In this document: positions 12,838 to 24,330 of the stretch, piece after piece
How the letters are laid out: every line of letters begins with the position of its first letter
Position numbering within the stretch: the stretch's first letter is position 1
Assembly: GCF_001949145.1 (NCBI RefSeq)
Contig: NW_019091437.1
Location: 422,754 to 479,256 of the forward strand
DNA from: Acanthaster planci
Lineage: Eukaryota; Echinodermata; Asteroidea; Valvatida; Acanthasteridae
Length of the DNA: 56,503 bases
Reading direction: 5' to 3'
Program-made: the position numbers and the translations under genes
Notes under the pieces: model-generated
Told to the model about the DNA's origin: nothing
Databases searched by the model: none
What the model saw: the letters and a program-made list of their open reading frames with translations, nothing else

Positions 12838-15800
12838 GGGCTCCAGTCCACTCATGTCATAATGTCTGGATGATACCATGATATACACTACCTGATCAAT
12901 GTTGTGTGCAAGCAAGGCCTTACACCCTGGCTTCTGTCGGGGCCAGTTGGACTTCTAGCAACTGCTCTTGTAGCTATGAACCTTCAGGAGTCTGTGCATG
13001 TACACCAACACTGGTATCCCTGGGCAACAGGTTTGGCTGATTTTTTACATCACTTCTGGATAGTCATAACTTTAATAATAAAATTGGCATCAGTTCATTG
13101 CAGGCTAATATTGGCTGAGAGGGCGGCAAGTTGAACTTACTGTCATGCGTGTGATTTTTAAACATTCTGCTAGAAGTTGAAGCTTAGGTGTCTCGCAGGG
13201 AATTTTTGTCTGTAGTGAAGCATTCCAGTGACTAAGTCAAGGGACTGTGCATCTCACTTGGTTAACTTTGTAGGCACATTAGACTGGTGCCCAAAAGAGA
13301 CTAACTTTAGGTACATGTCGGGAGACGTGACAGACATGGCCTGTGTGTGGGTACTCTTTGTTCTGTTATCATGGGCATTAATTTGCAATTCATTGCGAGG
13401 AGGAAAATGTACAATTCAGAGAATGCCAGGCCTAGGATAAATACTGTAATGATGGTGGAAGTGCAGGTGCCATTGCTGTGTTGCTAATAGGGACTTCCAA
13501 ATACACTTTGGAGGCCAAGTCCAAGGAAGGCACTCCCCTGACTAAGTGACGCATTGCAGATGGAGGTGTACTTCATTGTACTGTATGATGTATTAGGGTA
13601 TGTGGGTCGTAAGTGATTGACCTTTGATATCTGGTAGTGGTACCATGCCGTACATGTGTCCTGTTATGCGCTCTCATAGTCTCATTTTTATCCTAGGTTT
13701 TAAGAACCATGTTCCCATTGCACATTTCCTCCATGTCTTCTGTTTCTGGCGCTGCTCCCTGTCGTGCAAATCTTCTGTGCATTTCCACTTGGATGTTTTT
13801 GCGGTAGTGTAACATTACTTCTCTGTGACCAATGTGGTACAGTGTTGCCATTCAAAATGTGTCATCATTTGCACACTGACAGCTTTCTACTCCCATTTGT
13901 CAAATGGTTACGTTATACAATGAGATTATTTTACTAATCGCTGCTAAAACTGGTTTTACTTGCTGAAACCCTCTCAGATTTCTTGTTATGTTGTTGACAT
14001 CCATCATAATACCTGTCAGGCAAAATACAGAACTGCTGTGATGTGTATAGCGCCATGCTTTGTCAGCAATATGTGCACACAGGGGTCAGGGAGCTATTCT
14101 CTTCACACAAAGCATTTTTACAGTGCTGTTTCAAAAGTTTTGCCGTGTGATGGCGTTCCTGTTGAATCAGTCAGGGAGGTCCTGCAAAACTACTGTGGGT
14201 CTGTAGAAATATTCTGCAACCACTGTCAGTCTGTCGAGTCACCGTGAGTGTGATGTAGCCTAACAGGGACATCAATTCTTGGAGCTTTCCAATTGGACAT
14301 AAGATTGTTATCATTCCATTTCACCATGGCATTTTTATCATCAAAAGCACAGCAATCAAGCTCAAGTATGTGTTTTCCAAGTTGCAATTAATTAATAAAC
14401 CTGCAGGTGCTCCACTGACCCAAATGTAGCCCATACACCAACAATCCCGTCGGACCCAAATCGTCTGCTCTTTGCTTGGTCATATGACTGCATTGGAAAC
14501 CTTTGAGGATGCCTTGCGTGCTTGGCTTCCAAGTTCACCAGATTGCTAGCACTGGCACAGTTGTAGCGACAGTTGCCGGCTGACTAGTCAGACCACAAAG
14601 GAAACTCAATCACTGGCTCATTGTGATGGCTGTACGATAATTGGATGTGTGTGGAAAATGTGTCATTTGATGTGTCTGTTTTGTTGCTGGACATACCAAG
14701 TTACAGTAGAAGCCACTTGCATACACACATACATGTGTGATATCTGGTTTAATACAAACCCTGGATACCTCCGCTTTTTATCTTTTCCTTTGGATTTGAA
14801 TTATCAAGTTGAGATGTTTAGAATTTGTCATTGCTTTATCATTTCATAATGAAATACACAAACACACATTCCAGGAATGAATTGTGACGTTATGGGTCCC
14901 TCTTTTCAGTGTGATACATGTAGATGAGTTCATCAACAGCACTCTTGCAAAGCCAGTCACAGGTATTAGGTTGAACAAAGAAATGCATTTGCCAGAGTTT
15001 ATGTGAAAAACTTGAACATGACTTAGTATGCTCTTGGATGAGGATGCACAGTACAGTATCCATATGTATACATGAGGGGCGGAGCAGGGTTGACTGCCAT
15101 GAAAGGATTCAGTGGGCATGTGTTACTGTTTATTTTCCTGTTTTGGCTGCCTGAGGGGCTCCCCCCCACCCCGGGCCCCATTCTCTATTCAGAGTTCTGA
15201 CATGAATCCAACCAGGTAGTTTGGCGGACTTACCCCATACATTAGTTGTTATGCAGTGTATATAACATGACATAACTACAGTGATGCATGCTTGACTGAT
15301 TCATTTATATAAAGGGGGATGTCTGCAATGACACATGTAGACTCTAGGCCATGGTACATGTACACGCAGTTCTGCAGAACCTGCTTCATAGAAACAGTGG
15401 GGTTTGGGGATTTTTCAAGGAAGTGAATTTGACGGCAGCTTTGGAAATGGCATGGGCCTGATAATAAGTTTGTAAATGTGCATGAAACATTTGACCAACT
15501 CTTGAAATGGATAAAACGCACCACCTTGCTTAGCAACAACCAGCTGACATTTTTGAGCAACAATCTGGTCGTAAACATTGTGGTATTTTTTGGTTATTCT
15601 CGAGAGTTTGGTTTTGTACTAAGCTTGTAATATCCCAATTATGGACATTCTGATAAAGAACCTTATGTTTATAGTTATCTCAACAGGTTTTTTTGGGTAG
15701 CCAAGGTTCATGACCCAGACGTCATTGTTCATTTGAAGTTCACTCCAATTAAATCTTTGTGCAGAATGGGCAGAGTTTAAAAAGTACAGTGTATAAAGTC

Positions 15801-17552
15801 TAAATTTAACTTGTCAGGCACAGTGCACTACATGTACTTGATTCCAAAGTTATGTGGTGCTTGAGAACACGTTTCATCAGGGAAATGGAACAGTCTGCTC
15901 TGTGTTTGCATATCTTGACCTCTTGGCACACGAGATAGCTAAAAACCATGTCTGCAATGTTGCGATAATACACATTTGTAACGTACGTGTCTACATGTAC
16001 ATCAGTGGACAAATTGGAGATCAATTTATTCACTCTTGTCTGTGTAATAGAAGTTGGTAGGGAGCTTTGGTTAGGACTTCTGGCAAATGTTACAGCAAGG
16101 TTGAGGAGGAATTCCAGTTGGCCCTGATGCTACACTGTCTGTCAGTGATTTAAGAATAATATACAGAAATCAAAACTTGTCCACAATGGCTTTAATGATT
16201 GAGAGAATTATGTTATAAATTTTGTTTCTGTTTCATGCTTTGTAGCAGGTTTCAATGTTGACATGCATTGTATGCCTGTGTGTGTATAAAACAGGCTCGA
16301 GCCAAACCCTGTGGAATTGTGAAGTACTGAAAAAAGCTCTGGAAAGCGAATGGCTGTTGGATAATGAAAGGTCCTTGCTTGGTTTGCATACACATTTATG
16401 TACGTGGGCATTACCAGTCCACCGTTGATCAAACGCAAGAAAGGGTGGAAGTTTAGCATGTGCACGTTTCTGACCTGTGGACCTTATTTCATGTGTGTTT
16501 GGAACAGGAGTGCACACACCTGGGGTGGGGGGCTTTTAAGAAGTTGTGTCTGGAACTCTGTTGGGCATTTAACTTTTAGCATGCTGAACCCAACAATATC
16601 TAACAGTGGGCACTTTCTGTTGCATTTTATTGATGTGATCAGTGAACAAAAGGCCTTTTGTTCTAGCTGTTGGATTCGCTTGGGCTCTGAAGGCTTCACA
16701 CTTGAATAGCTGTTGGATGTAAATTAGGGTAGGCAGTCAAGTAAAAGGGGCTACTGGATGGGTAAGTCTTTTCAAATAAATCTAAGTTCACCGCAAGGGT
16801 ACAAAATCAGCTTTTATTGTGATGGAGACGAGTTTTGGCCCAATTCAGAACTTGGTGGTAGACAGGCCTACAGTGCTGTAGCCTCGGCTGAGTATGTTGT
16901 TGTTGCTATTTTGAAAGGAGAGTAATTACTTTGAATAACCTGGTCTGAATTCACTTTCTTGCATTTCTGAACATAGCAATAATGTAACGGATATCAGGAA
17001 AATCTGTTGCTTTGACTTATTACAGATATTTTGTGTTATTCAGGACCACTTTTTTCCTACATTTGTCTGATTTTTTTTACCCTCCTTAGCAGCACATGGT
17101 ATTGAGTCACTAAGTGATATAAAAATTGCTACGGGGATCTCAGTTTTGAGTTCAATGTTTTCCAGTACAAACTGCATGTCTGTAGTATCTAGCTGAATGG
17201 GATGTGTACAGCAACAGTGCCCTCTTGTGTCTTGAATGGTTGACATTTAATGGAATTGGAAAAAACTCAGCTTTGATTCAGTTTTAGCGAATAGACATTT
17301 TAGGGGCCCTTTAAGTTTTTATAATCTATTTCGTTGAGATGTAACTATAAATGTTTTGTTTGTAGTTTCAGAGGAACGTATTCGTGGTTATAAATTAATT
17401 ATGCGCATTAATGTAATATAAGTATTAAGGCTTTCCAACCTAAACACCACATTTCATTTACCATTGTCACTTAATGCCTCTTTTTTTACGTAATAAATTG
17501 TCTTAAGCCACAGGGTTGTTTTGGGTCCAAAAAAAGTTGTTTGTAGAAAATG

Positions 17553-17576
17553 AACAAAACAAAACAAAACAAAAAA
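17553..17576. repeat. AAAAC pentanucleotide repeat
   Basis: Several ACAAA-type units in a row, ending in an A run. Simple repeat. Confidence 0.85.
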
Positions 17577-18277
17577 GGGTATAGATACCTTAGCTGAATT
17601 TGAAAAAGAAGTCAGGCACCGCAGGTACTGACTCTTCAAAAATCATTTGCTCAGTTCTGGTACCATACTTTTGAGTGATACCTCTTCTGTTGCTGCACTC
17701 CAAGATTCTACTGAGGAGTGATATTGTCACCATGAATGGGACATTTTATACAGTGGCCATGTTCAAGTTTCACACGTGGTCTCCAGATCACACTTACTCA
17801 TTCTAAGTTGACTGCAAAATGTGAAAATTGTGACACATATTTTTCAGTACCATCTTGCAAAAATTTGAATGCAGCTTTTGTTGGTAGAGCATCAGTAATT
17901 TTGATAAATATGTGATAGCATTGTAACCTGTTCAGACAGTCTCACACTTGAGCACATATCATGTTTCATTACCTGTATGCCTTGTCATTGCCATTGCTGG
18001 CAAGCAGTGAGACATTTGGTCACAGGATGTACAGCAGACAATCACAATTTTTCTGGACCCGAAATTAATACTTTTTTGGAACAGGTTGACCTGTTATCAG
18101 GACAGCTCTGAGGATCTAGAGTCATCAGAGAAAATGTCAGGTGATGTTTTGTGTCGGTTTTCTGTCCGCATTCAGTCACTGTACTAAAAATGGCCTGTCG
18201 CAAGATTAAATCTGGACCTGTGTGTGTTTTGTCTGAATGGTTGTGTCAGTTAGAACAGTTTGTTGGCCGCAAAGTTA

Positions 18278-18500
18278 CAACTCAAAGAAAGTTAAGGATC
18301 ACTTTTTCTTAACTTGTTTTTCCGAGCAATGAGAGGGGTCTAGTTCTTTCATTTTTTGTTTGTCTAGATGGTGTTCTCTTTGGAATAAAATATTTAAAAA
18401 CTCTTTCAAAACATCAAATGCACATTTTCTCAAAATGGACAGTTTCAGGGAAAAGTCAGATGACAACTAAACAGTGGTCCTTAACTTTTTTTGAGTACTG
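18278..18500. mobile_element. mariner/Tc1-type MITE, non-autonomous
   Basis: The left end (CAACTCAAAGAAAGTTAAGG, then ATCACTTTTT) and the reverse complement of the right end (CAGTACTCAAAAAAAGTTAA, then GGACCACTGTTT) form imperfect terminal inverted repeats of about 28 bp with roughly four mismatches after a 2-bp length difference. TA dinucleotides at 18276-18277 and 18501-18502 fit the TA target duplication typical of Tc1/mariner transposons. The 223-bp body holds no transposase frame, so it would depend on an enzyme made elsewhere. The family assignment rests on the TA and on the look of the repeat. Confidence 0.65.
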
Positions 18501-19932
18501 TATCTTGTGTTGGAGCCCACCTTTGCCAAATTGATGTTGGAATGATTAGGTGGGAGGTTAGTTGGGGGCAAGGCAGAAAGGGAAGCGTCGCTTTCACGGG
18601 TTGCCTCTCGCAACATGTAATCTGACTAGTTCACCCAGCAGGAAGCTATGGCTTCAGTTGGAAAGGTTTCTTTTTTGTGCAAAGCAAATGATTTCACTTG
18701 AGCCAAGTGCACTGCACTCGACCATGTCGACTGCAGTGATACAGAGCAAGAGAGTCTTTCATTGTCATGTGCACCAACGGGAAGTGGGGCTATTGTGTCA
18801 GTCCTGATGAAGGGCGTCACCCGTTTTCATCCCAGTATTAGATATTGTTTGGTTACAAAGCATCCGTTACAGCTGGTTATATGAAAACTGTTTTTCCTGT
18901 ACAAATTTTCACAAAATTTGGTGGACAACAGCCGTTTTTTCTCTCTTTTTTTTTCAACTTGGAGTGCAGTGCCAGTCATTTCATGCATCATTGACTACTG
19001 CCTTAAAATGACATGTATTATAAATCTCCCATAATCAATAAAAAATTATGTTCAGGCAGCTGTTTCCAAACCCAGACATTTTACCCCGCAAACACACCTC
19101 AGAATATGTTGCCAATAATTGTGTTTGGCAGACAGGAGAGAATTTATTGTGTGTGAAGTGGCACATAGCATTTTTTTTTTTTTTTAATTGTGTGCTGAGT
19201 GTCTGGAACGGTTTATTGTTTGGACAGATGTATGTACGTGTGAGATGGGAAAACGTAAAGAGGAAGCTGCCGAAATTAGCAATGTTCTGTTGTTCTTGTG
19301 CAGCATGAACAGGATATGTTGACAGGTGCAGAGAAGCATGTGAACGTTCAGTGTATGCAGTGCCCAGAATATTTTGATGATTGTGGTTTTGTGCAGAAAT
19401 TACATTGTAACTTCTGATGCTAATGTGTGGTGAATACCTCTCGGTGTTTTTGTTGAGTATGGCAGGGTTGCATTTTCACTTTCAAAAATGGTAAGGCATA
19501 CAACCCGCACATAAAATTGAAGGAAAAAAATAAAACATTTAAAAGTACAGCCCGTGCACTTTCCAAGAACTGTTTAACGAGCCATACAGCCTACTCAGTC
19601 TCTACATTCGGGCCTAGTCTCATACTGTAGGGCACCTGTTTTCATTAGACATGGCCTAGTTATTCGCTGAAATGTGCTTCAAACTGGAGTACACAGTGGG
19701 CACCTGATGCAAATGCTCACATTAAATAAGTATACATGGGAAAAAATACAAAAATTCCCCAAAGCCTATGGTTTAGTTCACTTGTATGAGCCAGTTGTGT
19801 ATACAGTCATTTTTTTGTCCAATCCATGTGGTGCCAATGAATGTGTTTGCTTCCACACTCAGCATGCCATCTAAAGCATGGCCTTAAATTTATGATGTTT
19901 TGATTGTTGTGGTTTTTCCCATTTCCATACAG
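18501..19932. other. no gene identified; upstream intron of the membrane-protein gene
   Basis: This stretch runs into the 3' splice site at 19932 (pyrimidine-rich TTTTTCCCATTTCCATACAG), so at least its right end is intron. It holds a 15-T run at 19171-19185. I see no exon in it. Confidence 0.55.
19171..19185. repeat. poly-T run (15)
   Basis: Uninterrupted run of fifteen T. Confidence 0.95.
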
Positions 19933-20126
19933 ATGATAGCAAAAGTCAAGAGACCAACAGCAGCCTTCACCTGTTCTTTTTAGCTATCCTAGCGCCAATC
20001 ACACTTGTCTGCCTGCTATGCTGTTTAATTATGTACATACGCCAACGCAACGATCTCCTGATGCCTCCACTACATCACAGATCCCAAAGACTCTCTATGT
20101 CCACCCCATCTGATACCACACCACCA
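19933..20126 (+). CDS. membrane-helix exon of the unrecognised membrane protein
   Basis: A 194-nt exon between an acceptor (CCATTTCCATACAG) and a strong donor (CCA/GTAAGT). It begins with two bases of a split codon and ends in phase 0, giving 64 full codons. The start DSKSQETNSS includes the potential N-glycosylation site NSS. The hydrophobic stretch LHLFFLAILAPITLVCLLCC, then LIMYI, is the membrane helix, followed by RQR as a stop-transfer signal. The upstream exon must end in phase 1. An in-frame ATG is present only inside the exon (LIM), so this is not a first coding exon. Confidence 0.85.
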
Positions 20127-22123
20127 GTAAGTCAACAGCGTTCTCTGTCAACACTAATTCCCCAAACTTTATGCACCTGGAACCATTTTGAATCTGCCAA
20201 AATTTTCTTTCGGCAAACACCCTGTGAACTTACACTTCCCAGGGTCAATCATGCACCATGTGTAGTAGTAGTGACCGAGTTCTGTCTTCTTCAGTCCAAC
20301 AGCATCATGCTTAATCACTGGTAGATCTTGATGGTTTGTATGGGATTATGGTTGGCAACTGAGGACACGCCCTTGCCACTATGGCAACATGGTTGTTGGC
20401 CTGTGCACAGAGTAATGGCGGACAACAGTTGAACCGAAATTTTGATAACAGTTTCCTTCATCCAAGTATCCACTGATTGGAGTGAAAAACCTTGTAATCT
20501 GCCACCCCAAGAGTAGTATCCAAATGAGACCGTAAGACAGCAGTTTTCTGGTCCTCCAAAAACCTTTCGCTATTCATCATTATGGTCTGCACAGCCCACA
20601 TAGATTAGTCCTTCCACTTCAGCAACCTTCCAAGCGAAGAGACTTGTTGGGAAATTTTACAGTTGAAATGGTAGGAAGGTTGTGACATTGTTAAGGGTGT
20701 TTGTGAAGGGGTTAAGGTCTGAAACATGCTAGCAGTCCTATGTACTTGCATTTGTATCCAACATTGCAGTTGGGATCATAGGACATACACAGAGAAAAGT
20801 GTCTCATGTTGTGTCGATGGGCAGCATTCTTGTTTAAGAACAGTTTGGCCCTTGAATATTTGACCTTACCAGTTTGGAAATGCAACCAAAATATTTTGAA
20901 GGTGAAGAAATATTCTTTCAGGAAACTTGTGAAAGGAAAAGAAAATGAAAAATGAAAAAACTAAAACCAAATCAAAATCAATGACTAAAAGTGAAACAGT
21001 CTTGCAAAACAAAAGGAAACAGGGAGAGAGTGTGGTGTGTAAATACAAAAAGCTATCAGGAAGGACATGAAATCGTTCAGTCGCGGAAGTACGCAGCTGA
21101 TATCTTGATCAGGGAATATCTATGGTCATTTCTTTGTGGTATATGCATTTTTATGCTCTTGGCTATATTCACATGGTGGGTTGAGTTCATTGATTTCTTG
21201 TAGTTTGAAGTTGTGGCAAGTATTTTGCTGGACTGTGCTTAATGAAGCAATCAACAGAAACTAGTCGAATTTGCTAAACAGTTTTTTGTGTTTACCAAAA
21301 TTGATTGTCTGCTATTGGTTATTGATGATTTCAGCAAAGTCCAACTTAAAGAAAGTGTTTGCTAAAGCATCTTTGTTTTTCTTTACACCAGACAAGTGAA
21401 CTGCCTCTCATGCAGGGCAGGCCTTTTTCCAGTGAGCAACAGCAAGAGATGCTGCGCCAACAGCGAGAGACTGTTTGCCGCCGCAGTGAGTCCACTGAGG
21501 ACTACCCCTCCACGGTGGTGCATTATGATGAGGAAGCCCACCCTTTCATGAGAAGCCTAAGACTCTTTAATGAGGACGTTTGTCGGTCAGGGATTCGTGC
21601 CCCACCCAATCGGACTGTCTTTGACAGCATTGAGAGCAGCCTCAGCATGAAGCAACCACAAGCCCCACTGAAAAAGGTCTTGAAAAAGGGCACTGTTCAT
21701 CGAACAGACACAACTAATCGTGCCGGCTCCCTAAGGGGCAAGCCTGGATTACAAGTGCTAGACAGTGAGACCAAGACGCCGCTGAAGTTATTAGATCCGG
21801 ATTCGGAAGGACCGCCCCCATATCTTGCAGTTGTGAAGAAGCAACATCAGCAGCAACAACCTAGACCTTCTTCAGAGGTCCTCAATGTGTGTGATAGGAG
21901 CCAAAGCCACCTAGTGGCTGCTCTAAGTGAACCTAGTGTGCAGCGATCGGTGGTGGACACGTGGCCCCTGCCTCATCGGTCGCACAACGCTGCCACACCA
22001 CCCTCAACGCTACCACAGGAAGCCCAGCCAAGTAGTAGGCATTCACCGCCCCCTCCACCCCTAGAGGAAAAAGAGGAAGCACAGTGTAGAAGGTGTGAAT
22101 CCAGTGAGACCCGTATTGCATGA
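19933..22123 (+). CDS. 3' end of a gene for an unrecognised single-pass membrane protein
   Basis: The visible coding sequence joins 19933-20126 and 21392-22123. It gives 307 residues, plus a split codon at the start whose first base lies in an upstream exon not found here. After a short extracellular stub comes one hydrophobic helix, then basic residues (YIRQRN), which predicts the remaining 280 or so residues to be cytoplasmic. The tail is probably disordered: rich in P, Q, S and charged residues, with a PPPY motif (PPxY class, usually bound by WW domains), a Q run and a PPPPP stretch near the C-terminus. A middle block (HPFMRSLRLFNEDVCRSG) looks more ordered. Both exons have good GT-AG borders and join in frame. 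It is convergent with UTP4. I do not recognise the family; faint resemblance in the tail to alpha/epsilon-sarcoglycans is not enough to name it. Confidence 0.85.
20127..21391 (+). other. intron of the membrane-protein gene
   Basis: This 1,265-bp phase-0 intron starts GTAAGT and ends in a pyrimidine-rich acceptor (TTTTTCTTTACACCAG). No further feature was seen inside it. Confidence 0.8.
21392..22123 (+). CDS. terminal exon of the unrecognised membrane protein (cytoplasmic tail)
   Basis: A 732-nt exon of 243 codons and a TGA stop, opening TSELPLMQGRPFSSEQQQEM. It is the longest gap-free open frame of the window, with coding-like composition. Further features in order are an acidic block (STEDYPSTVVHYDEEAHPF), the block MRSLRLFNEDVCRSGIRAPP, a basic patch (PLKKVLKKG), the PPPY motif about 145 residues in, an HQQQQ run, and a C-terminus with HSPPPPPLEEKEE before RCESSETRIA. 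The start is set by the acceptor at 21390-21391. The in-frame ATG upstream of it, at 21359, lies in the intron and is not used if this splice is right. Confidence 0.85.
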   Translation, partial: TSELPLMQGRPFSSEQQQEMLRQQRETVCRRSESTEDYPSTVVHYDEEAHPFMRSLRLFNEDVCRSGIRAPPNRTVFDSIESSLSMKQPQAPLKKVLKKGTVHRTDTTNRAGSLRGKPGLQVLDSETKTPLKLLDPDSEGPPPYLAVVKKQHQQQQPRPSSEVLNVCDRSQSHLVAALSEPSVQRSVVDTWPLPHRSHNAATPPSTLPQEAQPSSRHSPPPPPLEEKEEAQCRRCESSETRIA

Positions 22124-24330
22124 CACGGCTGAAGCGTTTGCCACTCCAATTTAAAAACCCTGAGCACCAAGAAATGCTCAGAATCTATATGCAGCCTTAT
22201 TACTCATAAATTGAAGAGGGCCGGTGGCCCAATGGTATAATGCTATTCGTATGTAATAATTATGTTGAAGAGTAGACTCGGCTCGTTGACAATGTGACAT
22301 AAATAAGGGAGGGCTGGTAAGAGAATGCAGTGCATGTGAGGTTACTTAAGTTCAATTTCATTCTGAACCAACATGCGAGAAAGTAGCAACACTTGTACAG
22401 ACTGATCCTCAACCACTCTCATTGGATGATGTGCAGGTGATGACTTAGTAAGGTAAGAATCATTTCTCGGAGATTTGCTGTCAGAGGTGGTCATGGTGTT
22501 GCTGACCCTTCCAGTTATTGCCTGTGATTTTGTTGACTGGATCAGTCTGTACCAGTGGCCTGTGTTGAAAGTCGTGTACTTGAGCATTACAGGCAATGCT
22601 TCCATTCAAAATGGGGAGTAAAATCCTCTGCTATTCCCAAATTTATGTACAAGTGAAAACTTGGGACTTGAAAGTAGAAACTTTGGCTTTGCACCATCCA
22701 TGTAAACTTGTTTTGTCAATATGATCTCACGAGAGCCTATCAGTCTGTTTAAATGGAAGTCGAGAGTGGAAAACCAGAATATTTTTACATTCTGAAAAGC
22801 GATCAGCTTAAGTTGGCCAGAGGTCACTTGCATGTGATCTTAAAACCACAAGAAATCTAACTGCTGTCAGTGTTGATTGCCTGCATTACTAAAATGATCC
22901 AGTTATGGAAGTGAGATAATGTCTAAACCATCAGTTATACTCATTTTTCTCATTTGTAAGCCGTTTGCAGATGTTCCCTCATTTCAAGAAACTTAACACC
23001 TTCCAGTTGCAGAATGAGTTGTGCTTCACTCACTGAGGATAAAACTCTTTTTCACCTCTTGATCCTATGCATGAATCATCTGAATGTTTTTGCCGGAGGC
23101 TGCATTGTCACAACAAATAGCATTGTGACCACTTTCAGTTTGTGCCCGATGTCCTGGAATGGCTGTGGGGTGTCATTAAGCCACTCAGTGGCCCATAGGG
23201 TTGCAGATTCATTGCACACTTCTTCAGTGAACGGGCGACTGAACGTCCACTGGCAGATTGACTTGAATTTAGATACATGTTTGGCAGCAAGCATTGATAC
23301 AGTGGTCATGTTCCACATACTAATTGTATAAATGCTACCACTCGTCTGGTGAACTTTGCTGTATGAAAAGGCCAAATGTCTCTGACATTTCACCTTGCGC
23401 TATCCTTGTATCCTGCATAAAATATCCAAGTATCCTGCTCATCTTTCACATTTCCTTGGTCCTTTCTAAAGTGAAATCTAATATTAATTTTAGAAATCTA
23501 AGATCTTATTTATCAAATGACCATTTTGCCTCATGGTGGTTCTTTATGAAGTCGTAATGAATCAAAAAGATGTGAAAATAGACTTGATGGGTCACTTGCC
23601 CTTGCTTCCGTAGATGATCAAAAAGGATGATGTCACATTTGTCACAAAAAGTCTGAGAAACATTTTTTTTTGTGGGGACCCTTTCATATAAAAAAAGCTG
23701 TCTTGCATCAATGTGCCTTTGCTTTGCATGCTAGTTCTGTCTTGTGTGATTTTTTGCGATTGGAATGTTGTGCTTTGTCAGAGACGAACACCAACATTCA
23801 GTAGAACAGCATTTCAGCTCTGTCATCTTGTGAAACTGAAGGGAAGAACGCAAGGCTGCTGCTGCTGAACCTTTTGGATCCACTGGCATGGGGGAACTAC
23901 CAAGGGAGGCAGAGTGAGGCCTTTTGTAACATCCGCACTTGTACTGTAGCCTCTCCCCCACAGGTACACACACCCACACAACAAATGATCCCTTTCAGTG
24001 CAGCTGGTTGACGAGAGTTCACGAAAACAAACACAGCACTACGGTGCAGTCACGCACGGTGGAGATAAAGTGTACGTGTCTGTGCTCACGACTTCATGGC
24101 CGACCCTAGCATTGGAGGAAGGAAATTGCCAAGGCCATTGTATGAGCATTAGTCATGTAAAAAAACATTCTTTTGGCCGGAAACTTCAGGAACGTCAGTT
24201 TGAAGGGGGAGTGGGCCTAACCACCTCCAAAGTCTCCAGGTATGAAGAATGTGCTTCCATCCAGGGACTCAGCAAAATGAGAACTCTTTCAATGTGTTAA
24301 GTCGGTTAAAATAAACTGTATCTACCCACT
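22124..24330 (+). other. probable 3' untranslated region of the membrane-protein gene
   Basis: No coding sequence follows the stop. The first AATAAA on the plus strand that I see is at 24310-24315, so the 3' UTR could be about 2.2 kb if no variant signal is used earlier. A short stretch near 22216-22245 resembles the 5' part of a tRNA but has no B box. Confidence 0.35.
24310..24315 (+). terminator. candidate polyadenylation signal of the membrane-protein gene
   Basis: AATAAA, the first canonical signal I see downstream of the stop at 22123. The 2.2-kb distance makes it tentative. Confidence 0.3.

Larger units (their letters stand above)
7266..18277. other. no gene identified; intron or intergenic DNA
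   Basis: No exon can be supported. The stretch contains a 15-bp tandem duplication (7319-7348), many ACATGTA words, poly-purine and poly-pyrimidine runs and a long hairpin at 12776-12837. Candidate exons between plausible splice sites, such as 10650-10738, have unrecognisable translations and a phase that does not join directly to the membrane-protein exon at 19933. Confidence 0.5.

Noticed and set aside
13960-14247. 95-codon cysteine-containing plus-strand open frame
   Set aside because: Considered as a possible extracellular exon of the membrane protein, but it has no convincing borders and no domain pattern.
22216-22245. tRNA 5'-half-like sequence (GGCCGGTGGCCCAATGG)
   Set aside because: It resembles an A box only loosely and no B box or T arm follows.
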